Positions 31,053 through 42,349 of a stretch of 64,000 nt of DNA are shown piece after piece; position 1 is the stretch's first letter, and each line of letters starts with the position of its first letter. Origin of the DNA: Micropterix aruncella (taxonomy: Eukaryota > Arthropoda > Insecta > Lepidoptera > Micropterigidae). The translations under genes were made by a program, and so were the position numbers. The stretch is taken from positions 35,723,788-35,787,787 of the forward strand of contig OX155952.1 of NCBI GenBank assembly GCA_944548615.1, read 5' to 3'. The notes below the pieces were generated by a model, which saw only the letters and a list, made by a program, of their open reading frames with translations, was not told the DNA's origin and did not search any database.

Positions 31053-32505
31053 ATGGCTGCGATTCCTGGTATAGAAGACCATACCTGGAACGTAAGTTTT
31101 CTAAGAAGCGGGGTAGATATTCACGTGTTGTCACCTATAATCAGAAACAGCCATTGCCGTCGATCCCGAGTAACAGTCATGTAAAGGGCGTCGTGGGTCC
31201 ACGAAACTCGGTAGGAGTACGCTTTTACTATACCACTACATAATAATATATGGTATACACTATATAATCTGTACGCTATTATTTATGATTATATTTATGA
31301 CTATATCTGTACGCTATGATTATATTTATGACTATCGCGGTTGTTTGACATTATACCTAAATAAGATAAAAACTAATTTACCGCGTGAAGTCTGTATCAC
31401 CCGATGTTTCGGTGATGTTGCAACCACCGTTGTCCATGGTAGACTCATTCTACATATACTCATTCTACATAGATACGTCGGGTGTAGCTTTTCGCGGTAA
31501 AATCTTTTTTATCTTATTTACATATATATGTGCGGGCTTCCGATATACTGTATGTCCGAGAGTATTTTCAATTCTTGAGAACTAGTCACTGAGCCACTGG
31601 ACTGGTGCAGTTTCAATATCACATTGTGTTATTAGGAACAATTTTACTTTCCCCGCGTGATCCGGGAGGCAATTGAAATAAGATGAACTTCGAACTTTGA
31701 TAGAGACGACGGTTTCATTCTCTACGTGGATTGCTCTTCTTAAACTGTTCTCAATGCCTAACGCCGAGCGCAACGACGTAACGCGAAATACAGAGAGTGT
31801 TGTGTGCGCGGCGGATTTTCAAAATTGACGCGCCCGAACCCGCCGCCCGACCATCGTTATAATCAGCGTAGTAACAGCGGTTTGCGGCCCGACCCGCGGA
31901 ACAATGGATCGACGGCGCTTCAGTCTACCCTGGTAAATTCGTTTTAATTTATTATTAATGTCAAACAACCGCGATAGTCTCGATTTCAACCGCGGTTTTA
32001 GCGAGCGGCTCTGAAAAAAATATTATCACTTTGGTTTTCTAATAAAATGACTATCGTTTCTGCACTTTCGAAGGCACTTAATAATAGGTAGAAATTCACG
32101 ACGTAGGTTTTCAGCACGACAGCCTTATCTTACGAGCTGTATGGTTTTACCGCGTAAGGCCGTTGATTATGTCGTTTGGTACAATCGAACGAGCTCGTAA
32201 AATTGCCCACTCGAGCCGCACCCCACCGCTTCATGCCGTAAGATGAACAGAGTACAGTAGCGAGTGGGAAGTCTTAATAAAATCAACGTGCATTACTTAC
32301 ATTGCAGAACGTAGGCGGCGAGTTCCGCTGCGAGATCGAAAGTGACCGGCAGACGTCCTCTCAGCACGTCTTGCTTCACCTGCAGAAACAGCTGATATCT
32401 GCGGACAAAATTAAGACAGCATTTGGGTCAATGCGCAACAAAAACAACCGCTGCTGGCAAGTTCAGGCAGGCATGGCGCTTGCACCTTATAAGGGCAGGT
32501 GTTGA
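31053..32505 (+). CDS. Tentative two-exon gene, function unknown (exons 31053-31091, 32308-32505)
   Basis: Exon 1 is ATG in a good context (AATTATGG) followed by 12 more codons, [13 protein letters not shown], then a near-consensus donor, AAC|GTAAGT. A matching acceptor, CTTACATTGCAG|AAC, stands at 32307/32308 and opens a GC-richer 65-codon frame in the same phase. Its beginning, [12 protein letters not shown], resembles the F strand of an immunoglobulin domain (G.F.C), but later parts do not. The intron (1216 bases) contains the 650-bp fold-back element at 31330-31979. The stop at 32503 may be passed by a weak donor just before it (GCAG|GTGTTG). Splice sites this good occur by chance in 64 kb, so the model is weak. 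Confidence 0.25.
31330..31979. mobile_element. Fold-back element family, long copy (650 bp)
   Basis: The 23-bp ends GACTATCGCGGTTGTTTGAC... and their inverse at 31957-31979 enclose the left-arm sequence ACTAATTTACCGCGTGAAGT, CACCCGATGTTTCGGTGATG and, at the right end, GGTAAATTCGTTTT. The middle (31450-31930) is unrelated to the short hairpin copies. It may be a fuller member of the family or a pair of arms around inserted DNA. Confidence 0.6.
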
Positions 32506-32509
32506 GAGA

Positions 32510-34200
32510 AACTGAGGAGAGAAACTCTAAATGCTACATCAGCGAAAATATTTGTTTACACGATGAACATTTTTATTCTTAAAACTGCTCTAAAACTTAC
32601 ATTTAAATTAAACTAAAGTTAAGTTAAACAAAAGTTAAAAAAATACATTTAAATTAAACAAAAGTGCTTAAGTTAGATATCAAGAAATCTAAATGCATAT
32701 TAATATTTATACATACCAATCTTCTGTAACATTTTCTACAGCAGCTGTATACTTTTGTAGCAGCTGTATCGCTTTGTCGAAATCTTCCATGGTAATTTCA
32801 ACATTGACAATTTCATGATATTTAGTACCTTATTAATGACGGTGTTGACGTATCATTGTAATCGCACTATACATATAATATAATATTATGGAACGTATAC
32901 ATTATGGAACGTGTATTCACATAAAATTGTATTTACTTATATGACTCCCCCTTTCCCAATTCCCACCTCCTTTCATGTGAGTGTATTCTTCATAGAAAAC
33001 TGTTAAGTGTTTAAATTATTAATATTTAAGTGGAAACATGTCATTGGCATTATCTTTGAAACTTAATAATTTTGTACCCAATGTTTTGTAAAAGCTGTTT
33101 GTTTCCTTAACAATAATAAAATAAAAAATAAAAAAAATACCTCAACTCTTATACAAAACAAATGACCGGTATCTATGGGTTCTTGTTAGGGTACTTTTAA
33201 GGACCATGAGATATATGCGTCTCATAATTTCAAAAATCATTTTATAAATTATGGAAAAAGAATAATTTATAAATTATATTTTTTCCATGTTATTGAGACA
33301 TCAGAATCCTAATATTAGAAAGACATAAAGTATGCTCTAAAGCAGAGGTGCCCACACTTTTTTGTCTTGTAGACCACTTGCTATTTTCCATAGACCTCCT
33401 TGCCTGCATAGTATTGCATCTTCCTAAACTTACTAACTTTAAATGTGTTTTTGACATCTAGCGCAGTACTGATCACTTACATACGGTTTTTGGTAAAGTG
33501 GACAGTTGTAAGAAATTAAAAACATGTACCATTTTTAGTTTTTCATTTCTAAGCGTCCACGACCATGAAGTATCAAGCATTTGAGAAAGCCGCACATAAC
33601 TGCACATTTATGCTGCTTGCTCATTCACGTGACGCGTATATCCTACTCGCTCGCACGGATACCCATTGAGGTGAAATTTTCTGACATATCTTACTTGCAC
33701 CTCCCCTCTATAGTCATGTGGGTTGGCTTCCCTCAATCGACTAGTGATTCAATTTGAGTTGAGTGTTGGTTTCTTTCCATGATACTTGGGACGCATGCGT
33801 TTGTTTATTGCTATTATTATAAGTTTAAAATACTATTCTGTCTGTACATACGATCTGTTTTAGTAATAATACATTTACGGATCGCCTAAATGTTTATGAT
33901 GACCTGTCTAGATGAGGTCCACTAACACGGATAAGTCGCCCTTATTTTTACAGATTTAAAATTTATAATACAAATTGATATTCCCACTGATTATCATTTG
34001 AAGGTAGTCTGGCTACGCGTAATGCGTCTGGCGGGATTAAGAAATTAGACCAAAATACAAACTCATTGCTCTCATTTTCACAAAATTTCTTTTTTTCTTT
34101 CATACTCATTGCTTTCATTTTCTTAAAATTTTTGTACAAGGGTAATTGATCCTATAATTCCACGAAAAAAAAACACACCTGGCAAATGTTCATAATAAGT
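32510..34200. other. No gene; AT-rich with possible retroposon tail and hAT end
   Basis: An A-rich, AATAAAATAAAAAATAAAAA sequence near 33113-33140 looks like a retroposon 3' tail. At 33343 CAGAGGTGCCCACACTTTTT looks like one hAT terminal repeat, but I found no partner end. Nothing else is recognised. Confidence 0.4.
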
Positions 34201-34331
34201 AAAGCCTCGCCAGACTCTACTGAAGTTTGTGGCAGTGCGCAGTGTTTTATGCACGTAATTAGTTTATTGCCCGTCAGCATCGTTTAATTCGTGTCACTCT
34301 GACGAGAATTAATCGAGTCTGGCAAGGCTTT
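34201..34331. mobile_element. Short inverted-repeat element (MITE-like, 131 bp)
   Basis: AAAGCCTCGCCAGACTC at the left end pairs with GAGTCTGGCAAGGCTTT at the right end with one mismatch. No target duplication is evident and no second copy was found. Confidence 0.5.
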
Positions 34332-35500
34332 GGCGATCGCAAATTATAGCCAGTTATTATCCTAAGTTATCGTTATAATAGGTATAAGTATCATATGACC
34401 AATTTGTAGGTCTGCAAAAACAAGGGCCACCGTTTTCTTGGGGTTTTCAGGTGCCAGACACGTTTGCCATATAAATAGATCAGCCAGATTATTTTTTTGT
34501 AATCAATGCTGCATTCGACTTGACAGTAAAACGATTTTCATTAGTGCTAAAAAAATTGCAGCACATCTATATTTTCAAAAGCATTTTCCAGCTCAACGGA
34601 CCGGAAAACCCCCCTACAAAATACATGCCCGCTACTTAAAATTACTCTGAATAATCCTATCGACGTTTGATGACTGGGAAAATCAGTACCAAAAAAATTC
34701 ACTGGCTCCCCAACTATTAAAACATCCAACGGCTAAACAAAACACGGTTACTTCCGGTTTCCGAGTTTCCGGGCGCTAAATGCGGCGCATTTACTGTCAG
34801 TACAGCGGCGCGGGCGGACGCAGCCGTGTCTAACCTTCTTTAAACAGAAAATGGGCAAATGAAACGAATCACATCTGTCGCAATGAGCAGACGCAATTAC
34901 GTTCAGTGACACCGAAATGGCTGTAAAGTCGCTTTCAAATCGCCATATACATGCCAATCTCCAATGTGGGATGTTATATATTAGACGGCGCGGGCCGCAT
35001 TTATCCCACGTGGTAGTGCTAATGATAATGTTAGGATATAAACATATCAAATACGTACGGAGCACCCAAATTTCCAAACAAGGAGTGTAAACAGACCAAC
35101 AAATTTCAGTTGTTGGGTGCAATCTGTGCGCCGATACCCGATTACTCGGCGTCAGCATCTGACTGCAAAATCATCGGCAACGGCGGCGGCGCACAGTAGT
35201 AGGAGCTTCAATTTGGGAGGACAAAACTATTTTATTCACTAAATGTGATTCATATTTAACACGCTTATATCATGTCGACCTGCATGTAACTGACTAAGTA
35301 ATTATGTAACGAAATCTATGGAAACGAATTTTAACCATTTATGCTTATCTTATAAATGTGAAACTTGGCGATTGTGTGTTGTTCTGCTGATAATACAATA
35401 ATATGTTACCATCGGCCTGCACTGAGGATGGAGCCGTAAGGTAGTCACAGGAACTTCATAACGGAACAAAGTATCCGATCCGTGTTTGGGCTTGTGGGGT
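34332..35500. other. No gene recognised
   Basis: A 136-codon minus frame (34748-35158) lies in CpG-rich sequence but starts and continues without recognisable domain content. I do not accept it as a gene. Confidence 0.4.
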
Positions 35501-35504
35501 TTTT

Positions 35505-36120
35505 TCTATATATTTATTTATTTTATTTATTTATTTATTTCATTCATTTTACTTATCAAAGGTTACATAGAAAAGGAATTACTTTATAGTTAAATAAAGC
35601 GACAAGTTGAATCATTCCATCCCATGCAACCCGAGGCACATCACACATCTAACTACGCTTACGGATGTGCCTAAGATGTGCGATTTAAGTCATAATTATT
35701 TGAGGTTGCGAGCTGACATTAAAAGTTTATTACTATAGAAATTAGGTATAAGGTAGAGTTTAAGTACATATAGGTATACACAATATAATAATAAATAATA
35801 ATAATAACAAAGGATTAATAATAAAATAATAGATAGGTAAACTCATTCATCGATAAAATATATTAAAGAAATTAAACCACAATTGATAGTTCCCTCTCCG
35901 TTCTAGAGCGCTCCAACTCTAGTACCCATTTATTATTAGCAGTTTTAAAACTCTCGATGTTATCTAACATTTTAATGCGCTTATCTAATTTATTGTACAA
36001 TCAGGGTGCAATGTACCAAGCCTGCCTTTGTGCGAATACCGTTTTTATCCGAGGTATCTCAAAATTGAAACCTTCCCCAGCCATCGTAGTTTTTATTTGA
36101 TGGCTGCGTACATGGTCTTT
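35505..36120 (-). pseudogene. LINE 3' end: RT C-terminal tail, UTR and (ATAAA)n tail
   Basis: Minus-strand translation from 36120 gives FNFEIPRIKTVFAQRQAWY, then an in-frame stop, then LYNKLDKRIKMLDNIESFKT and a basic end, stopping at 35872. This resembles the C-terminal tail after a LINE RT domain. The UTR runs to an ATAAATAAATA tail at about 35506-35540. It is 5'-truncated and abuts, within about 5 bases, the tail of the next LINE. Confidence 0.65.
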
Positions 36121-36123
36121 TCT

Positions 36124-37910
36124 AGTAGTAGTAGTAGTAGATGGAGTGGGGGGCTTGTTTCCAGCCCTTGATGTCACCTAGATCTGCAAGGTCTTTTGTA
36201 ACTACCCACTGTGTGGTTAGGTCAGTGGTCAGCTAGTAGCCCGGTACTTCTTACCAGTCCAAGTAGGTCACTGACCTTCAAGTTGGGCAGATCGCTGGGT
36301 TCGAGAAAGGCTCGTCCCAGTAAACTGTGTCTTTTGGCGGCGAGCCCTGGACAGCGACCAACAATGTGTATGCTGTCTTCAGGTTCCTCGCCACATATTC
36401 AGCAATCCTTGCTCTCAGTCAAGCCAAGGTTGAATAGATGAGCTCTAAGGGTCGTGTGTCCGGTGAGGAGACCGATAGTGGTTCTAAGGTTCTTCTTGCT
36501 CATGTCAAGTAGGGCCTTGGTTTTCTTCTGTAGTGGTTGCTCCATCATGGCTTTTGCCTGGCGACATCCCTGACTCTGTTTCCAGGAAGCCCGATGTTCC
36601 TGCTCCAAGCAGTCCCTGATGATTTTCTTACCTGTAGCGAAGGGGACCCCTACAGCTGGCTCCACTGGGCAATCCAGTGTGCCCAGTTTTGCCAGTCTGT
36701 CGGCCTCTTCGTTTCCGGGTATGCCTTGGTGACCCGGTATCCATATTAGGGTGATTTTGTTGGATTTTCCCAATTTGTTGAGCTCCTGCATGCAGTCCCA
36801 GACCACAGAAGATTGTGAGGTGGCTTTAGCCAGAGCGTCCAGTGCTGCTCTTCTGTCAGAGCAGATGAGGATTTGTCTGTTTTTTACCTCAAGTCGACTT
36901 TGTAGTTTTATGCATTCCAATATGGCAAGTACCTCGGCTTGGAAAACCGTAGCGTATTGTCCAAGGGGGCTGCTGATTCTGTGGTTGGTTTTGGGTCCGT
37001 ACACGCCTGCCCCAAAACGTCCATTTGTTCCTGAGCCGTCGGTGAACCAGGCGTCTGTGTTGTGGCTTTGAAGCCACTGCGGATTTTTCCATTCTTCCCT
37101 GGTGGGGATTAGGATTTTATAGGATTTCTCTACCGAATTTTTTTTCCGTAGTTGATCCTGGGTCAGAGTGAATGGGCTTTTGTGGAGGAGGTTTAGCTCA
37201 GGATGATTGTGCCCTCTACGCTTCCACTCGGCCAAACACTTCAGTCTGTATGCTGTAAGTCTGGCGGAGTGGATGATGAGCTTGTCCAGAGGCGGGCAGC
37301 AGAGTGCCACCTCTAATCCCGCTGTTGGGGTGGTCTTCATGACGCCAGTTGCAGCCCTCAGGTAGTTATCTTGAAGGCTTTTAAGCATTTTTAATGTCTC
37401 AAGCTTTTTCAACCTGGACCACCAGACTATTGCAGCATAGGTTAGTCTAGGCAGCAGTACTGCCCTGTAGAGCCATAAGGCGACCCTGAATTTGAACCCC
37501 CAGGTTTTTCCCATGACTCTTTTGCACGTCCACAAAGAGGCATAGAAGGTTGTTCTCTTGCGCTCGAGGTGGTGCTTCCAATTGAGCTTTAGGTCTAAAT
37601 AGACTCCAAGGTAATTGACTACTGTAGCGTATTCTATCTCCTTATCCCAGAGCTTGAGACACTCAACGGGTTCGGGTTTGCATTTTCTGGTGAAAATCAT
37701 GGCCTTAGTCTTGCTTGGATTAGCGGATAGACCTCTGGCCTGGCACCAGTCTTGGGTGGTCTTAAGTGCTTTGTCCATGAGCTCCTTAAGTATTGATAGG
37801 AAGTTTCCTCTGACTACTATGGCCACGTCATCAGCGTAGCCGTAGACAGAGAAGCCTAGGTTTTGTAGATCTGTTAGGAGTTCGTCTACAACGATGCTCC
37901 ACAAGTGACG
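36124..37910 (-). mobile_element. Non-LTR retrotransposon with RNase H, 5' truncated
   Basis: The element runs from its 5' truncation inside the RT domain (37910) to a (CTA)n tail at 36124-36139. The coding part is described separately. The presence of RNase H after RT, followed by a CxxC tail, places it in the I/LOA/R1-like group of LINEs. Confidence 0.85.
36222..37904 (-). pseudogene. RT (part), RNase H and C-terminal zinc knuckle of a LINE polyprotein
   Basis: A 501-codon frame at 36399-37904 begins inside RT at WSIVVDELL, carries the catalytic YADD (GYADDVAIV, about residue 23), thumb-region sequence NYLGVYLDLKLNW and LLPRLTYAAIVWW, then RNase H from about residue 288: DAWFTDGSGTNG (first Asp), QAEVLAILECI (Glu), ICSDRRAALDAL (Asp) and WIPGHQGIPGNEEAD (His and last Asp). 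Past one in-frame TGA at 36399 the frame continues through CGEEPEDSIHIVGRC to a real stop at 36222. RNase H and RT would copy element RNA in the cell; here the N-terminal endonuclease, ORF1 and most RT fingers are missing. Confidence 0.9.
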
Positions 37911-37919
37911 CCCAATTCC

Positions 37920-38940
37920 GGGTATATTTCCTGTGTTTTCGCAATACCATTATTTAAAAATATAACTTACTACATTACCTCCATTTTGAATCTCCATAAA
38001 ATTATATTTGTCTTGAATGATATACATTATTGAAAGTTGAACTCCTTCATTCTGATTTTAATACCTGTAATTTTACATAAATATGTGTAGAAACGACTTT
38101 CCAAGACTATTATTATACATTTTATAAAAAACTGATTTTAACAAACATATTTCAATAGAACCATAAATATTTAGTAGTAAAAAAACGTACGATTGTATGG
38201 GGGAGCGATCGACCTAATTATCCATATATTAACATACATAAGTAGTCTATTACATACGTCGCCATTGCTGTTATTTTCATCACTCATGTTTGATTATATT
38301 CCTTGTACCTAAGAGATAGAAACGCTGCAATCTACATGAATCGCTTAGGGGCGATATCCATCCACGAGTACTCGAACAATATGTAGTCAGTGAATATTTA
38401 ATGTCTGCGTATCCTAGCTCTGTCTTAATGTTCCCATTATACTTATCTCCCACATATACTTATGCAGACATAATTACCGCTAGCTTGTTAAGACTGAAGC
38501 TACCGAACTACTGAACAAGCTCCGCAAACTTCGCACCGTACGCTATTATAATGTGCAGATTCAAACTGTTAGAGAAGCCAAAGAAGGTTTAGCAGCAGTA
38601 ACTGAGTTTCCGGCTTTAAATTTCAGTACTTAAACGATATACAACATGTAAGAAGTTAGACAAAAAACATGTTATAACGTTGGCAATGATTTATTAGCTC
38701 TCTTTTTATGGGTAGCTATTACCTTTGAAAAGAAAAAAAATGCACGACTTATTATAAAAAGTGGCATTGCCTTTGCCGACACCTATGATTTGTGGCACAG
38801 AGTCGTTAATGAGACTTATATTGTAAAGATCGTTATTCACGCTCGACCATAAATAGACGCTATAAAAAAAGCTTGCGATTAATTGAAAGACTTACGAAAT
38901 TTACACCACTACAGAATATGTAAGAGCAGGTTGTTGCAGA
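37920..38940. other. No gene seen
   Basis: AT-rich spacer with no recognised repeat or coding content. Confidence 0.55.
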
Positions 38941-38945
38941 TGCAT

Positions 38946-39770
38946 AGATAGATCTTTATTGTATAACTATATGTTAGAAGTACAAATGTTTTGGTACAAA
39001 ATAGTTCGATACAGTTGAGCAGTGACGACTACAACGGGCGAACCCGTCACCCCAGGCTGATATAACGATATGTGATCGTTCTTTCAGCCCTGGGATGAGC
39101 GTAGAAGACTTAGACAATTACAATCCACTATCTATCTAGCAAGGCCAACCCTTACCGCCCGGCACCGGGTATTTAACCCAGCGGGCAGATCAAGCGCCCT
39201 CGCTACCAGCTATGGATTTCTCTGGCCCCCCGACTGGTTACAGGTTCGAAGTCGCTTGCTCGGTCGTCTACCTTGTGTAGTGTTGATTCGGTGTCTACCG
39301 AATCTATCGCGGACTACGGCAGCCTTTGCCCGTGGTCACAGCCGTGTTCACCCGGTATCGGGTAGCCGAATGGGTCTCAAGAGCAGCTGCCATAAGGTAA
39401 ACAATCGCCCCCGCTCTATAGAAAACAAAGCCATTTCCAGACTCCCCCGACTATCAGTCAGAATGCATAGTCGATTAGCTGACGCTGCACGGTGCCCAAA
39501 CCGTCCAGGAGCGCTCGAAGAACGATTCCTAGGGGAACTGGCCCTTCAGGCCAGGATCCTACCCGGGTTTGTACTTCTGCGTGGAGGCTGCCGGATGGGT
39601 GTTGACTCGTGAGTTTGGCCGACCCTCATACATGGGTCTTAGTGGCCTAACTGCAACAGGGCCCATTAGCTCATAATAAATAAATAAAAATAATAAATAG
39701 TTCGATACACGTTGTCCCCAGGGCGTACAATTTTAACTACATACTTATTATCACGCAGCACTCTGCTTAT
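38946..39770 (-). mobile_element. LINE 3' tail, interrupted by R1 copy G
   Basis: 38946-39013 (GATAGATCTTTATTGTATAA, then TTGGTACAAAATAGTTCGAT) and 39695 onward (TACACGTTGTCCCCAGGGCG) together match the uninterrupted LINE tail at 61384-61480, which reads in the same order with no insert. The 681-bp R1 copy is therefore nested in this tail. Confidence 0.8.
39014..39694 (+). repeat. R1 family copy G, full length, 15-bp target duplication
   Basis: Starts GTTGAGCAGTGACGACTACA and ends CCCATTAGCTC plus an AT-rich ATAATAAATAAATAAA tail. It is flanked by perfect AAATAGTTCGATACA copies at 38999-39013 and 39695-39709. The empty site exists at 61440-61456 in a related LINE tail. This defines the element's ends and shows insertion with a 15-bp duplication plus a short simple tail, hallmarks of LINE-machinery retroposition. 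Confidence 0.9.
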
Positions 39771-40070
39771 TACTTATTATATATTACTTTCCCGGCCCAC
39801 CAACTGAAAAGGAGAGAAAGTAATGTGAACGCGCTAAAAAATGTTTCGAAATGAAGACGGAAATATCCATTTTGAGAGCCCCCGAGACCATTAAGACCAT
39901 TTCCAGACAAAAGTGTGTCTTTGTGTATGTGTGTCTGTATGTGTGCATATATTTCTCCACGATAGCGCCCAAACACTTAACCGGACTTAGCTGAAGTTTG
40001 GTATGCAGGCATCATTTGATTATAGCAAGAGGTGAAAAATTGGTGGTTAAAATCTATCCACCGGGCGCAT
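39768..40070 (+). repeat. Dispersed repeat (copies at 8998-9575 and 60215-60270)
   Basis: Contains TATTACTTTCCCGGCCCACC, a GAAGACGGAAATATCCATTT block, a GT-rich stretch (39900-39945) and CTGAAGTTTGGTATGCAGGC. No coding potential is seen. Confidence 0.7.
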
Positions 40071-40082
40071 TAGTCATATAAT

Positions 40083-40381
40083 GGGCTCGATTGCGGTTCT
40101 TTGTGAACTAAAATTGGAAATTAGTCCGTGTGAACGAGACGGGGCAATACGCTAAAGCGGAGTGTGAGATGACCGGTTGTCAGTTTTTCGCATTAAAACT
40201 GCCCGCCAAAGTCAAATCTTACACCGCACGAAATATGCTCGAATTTATTCGGACGCGTATAAGTTCGACAGGTAGTATTTATCGACGATCGTTCGTTTCA
40301 TATCCCGCTCTAACGTATCGCTCTGTCTCGTTCGCTTGGACTAATTTTAGTTTTAGTTCACAAAGAAACGCAATCGGGCCC
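40083..40381. mobile_element. MITE with 3-bp flanks, copy 3 of 3
   Basis: Starts GGGCTCGATTGCGGTTCTTT and ends CGCAATCGGGCCC, 299 bp. Flanks are AAT and ATT, so the 3-bp duplication seen in the other two copies is not exact here. The subterminal GTCTCGTTCG/CGAACGAGAC-type sequences and internal GCCCGCCAAAGTCAAATCTT block align with 7488-7798. Confidence 0.75.
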
Positions 40382-40384
40382 ATT

Positions 40385-40879
40385 ATCATCCTCGAAATAT
40401 TGGACTTAGAGACTTGAAATTTGGTACACATATGCCTTGTTGGGCCGAAATCATATTGTGAAATTATGGATGGAATGTCTCATACACAAGCTGCACTAAT
40501 AATATTTCAATTTCGCCATACAAATGTATAGGGAATAAAATATTTAAACTTGCGGCGTCGATTAACATTTTTAAATAAGCGGCGGCTCGCGTTCGAAATT
40601 AAAATCTTCGTTGCATTGTGTCTCGATTTTCTAACGGCGAATTCTACGACGACGCGCGGTTGCAATTAGATTTTTAAATTAAAAGAGATTACGTACTTGA
40701 CTATTTTCTGAAAAAGTCTTTTTTCCTTGCTGTATGTCCGCAAGACTTATAGCGTTGTAGAGTAATTACACAGTAATGAATATTTTAATTTGCGGTAATA
40801 ACTATTTGAAATAATATTTTTGAGATTTACTCACAGTAACCAGTCAAAAATAATGAGACATACTTAAATAAAATATGAT
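40385..40879. other. No gene seen
   Basis: AT-rich spacer, nothing recognised. Confidence 0.5.
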
Positions 40880-41620
40880 TCTAATTAATAATCAATCTAA
40901 CCATTAAAATCAATCCAAGGTTAATAAAAATAACATTTAAATATTATAAATAGGATAGAAAACGAATTTACCGCGTGAAATTTGCAGGACCCGACGTTTC
41001 GGTGACGTTGCAGCCGCCGTTGTCTAGGGTAGACTGACGGCGGCTGAAACGTCACCGAAACTCGGGTCCTACAAATTTCACGCGGTAAATTCGTTTTCTA
41101 TCCTATTTATAATGTCAAACAACCGCGATAGTCTTCGATTTTATAACATTTAAATAGTTTAATAAATAAAAATAATTTATGTTATGTTAATTTATTTGAT
41201 CTGTTCGATTATAATAAAGATATAAAAAGAACAAACATAAATAAAATAAATATTAAAAATAATGAACAGCGAAAGCATGATCATGTTAGATTTCTATTAT
41301 CGGTTAAAAATTCGCTTACATTATAAAAACATTTATATTTTAGCCATTTTTAATAGTGTTAGTGAATGCTGGCTGTTTGATCGATTGCATATTTTTCGGA
41401 ATACTACTATAATATTTAATTCAGCAGAATTTTCGTCCCTTTCTGCTCAATTCAGTCCTTATTAAAGGACAATTGACGTGGTGATCATTTTTGTAGATCT
41501 TGTGTGCACATCGCTTCGTGTTTTATAAATATCTGGATTGTTTTTTTTATAAGTTTGCAACACTCCAGAGATTGATGAAGTAGATTCAATGTTGATAATG
41601 TTACAATAATCTATGTATTT
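40880..41620 (+). repeat. Dispersed repeat copy 1 (pairs with 62450-63165)
   Basis: Shares AAAATCAATCCAAGGTT, a AATAATGAA-AGCGAA-GCAT block, GAATGCTGGCT and CGCAACACTCCAG with 62450-63165. It is interrupted by the hairpin element at 40943-41142, while the other copy is interrupted by a SINE. Confidence 0.75.
40943..41142. mobile_element. Fold-back hairpin element with 13-bp direct flanks
   Basis: The arms (about 40943-41030 and 41025-41113) are near-perfect inverted copies of roughly 85-90 bases: ATTATAAATAGGATAGAAAA, TTTACCGCGTGAAATTTG, CGTTTCGGTGACGTT. A further 29 bases (AATGTCAAACAACCGCGATA...) follow the right arm only. ATAACATTTAAAT is present at both 40930-40942 and 41143-41155. The 13-bp duplication is longer than usual for cut-and-paste MITEs. 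Confidence 0.75.
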
Positions 41621-42160
41621 CGATACACTGGGAAATTATAGACGTCGGTTTATTTAATTATACAAATGAGAGTAACTAGAACCCTTAATTAAAGGTGAGT
41701 CCGTACGCTTTGCTTGAGGCTAAATTCATAAACAATACATTGGGAACAATGGCCGACGTAATCGTCTACATTCAACAAGGCGAGGGGATCAATTATTCAA
41801 ACTCCATATCGCTCATCAGACCGGACTTTCTATTTAATTGCCGGGCGCGTAATTATCATAGCGCATAGCGCAAGACTCGTACGCCGCGATGCTGACGGTC
41901 CAAATCCGTCTGAATCGTTATTAAAACTTTTGCTGGCCTGTCGGAGATGGAAGAGAAATAAACGCTGATGGTATGGTTCTAGAAGCAATGTTGAAATTTC
42001 ATGGATCTAAGCATATTCACGAAAATAATAAAATGAAGGGATTCGAAAGAGAGAAAATAGTATCACAAAGAGCCCATAATGATGTAGCTAAAGTGAGGTT
42101 AGAAGACAACCTAAATATAATAACAATAATAATGAAATCGAGCTTTAAGGCGTTTCTTTG
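41621..42160. other. No gene; one short ATG frame
   Basis: A 39-codon frame (ATG at 41749, context ACAATGG, stop at 41866-41868) begins MADVIVYIQQGEGINYS. I do not recognise it. It could be a short exon or chance. Confidence 0.3.
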
Positions 42161-42162
42161 AA

Positions 42163-42345
42163 ATTATAAATAAGTCAAAAACAAATTGACAGTGTGACTT
42201 TTGTAGCACCCGACGTTTCGGCGATGTTGCAACCGCCGTTGTCCTGGACAGACTGTCTACCTTGGACGACGGCGGTTGCATTATCACCAAAACGTTAGGG
42301 GCTACAAATTTCACACGGTAAATTCGTTTTTAACTAATTTATAAT
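42163..42345. mobile_element. Fold-back hairpin element, diverged copy
   Basis: Left arm with GTAGCACCCGACGTTTCGGC and GCAACCGCCGTTGTCC; right arm with GACGGCGGTTGCA, GGGGCTACAAATTTCACACG and GTAAATTCGTTTTTAA. The arms have diverged more than in 40943-41142. Confidence 0.7.
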
Positions 42346-42349
42346 ATAA

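Noticed and set aside
33343..33363. hAT element end (CAGAGGTGCCCACACTTTTT)
   Set aside because: No matching inverted end or 8-bp duplication could be found within reach.
34748..35158. 136-codon minus-strand frame
   Set aside because: Composition-driven open frame with no domain signature.
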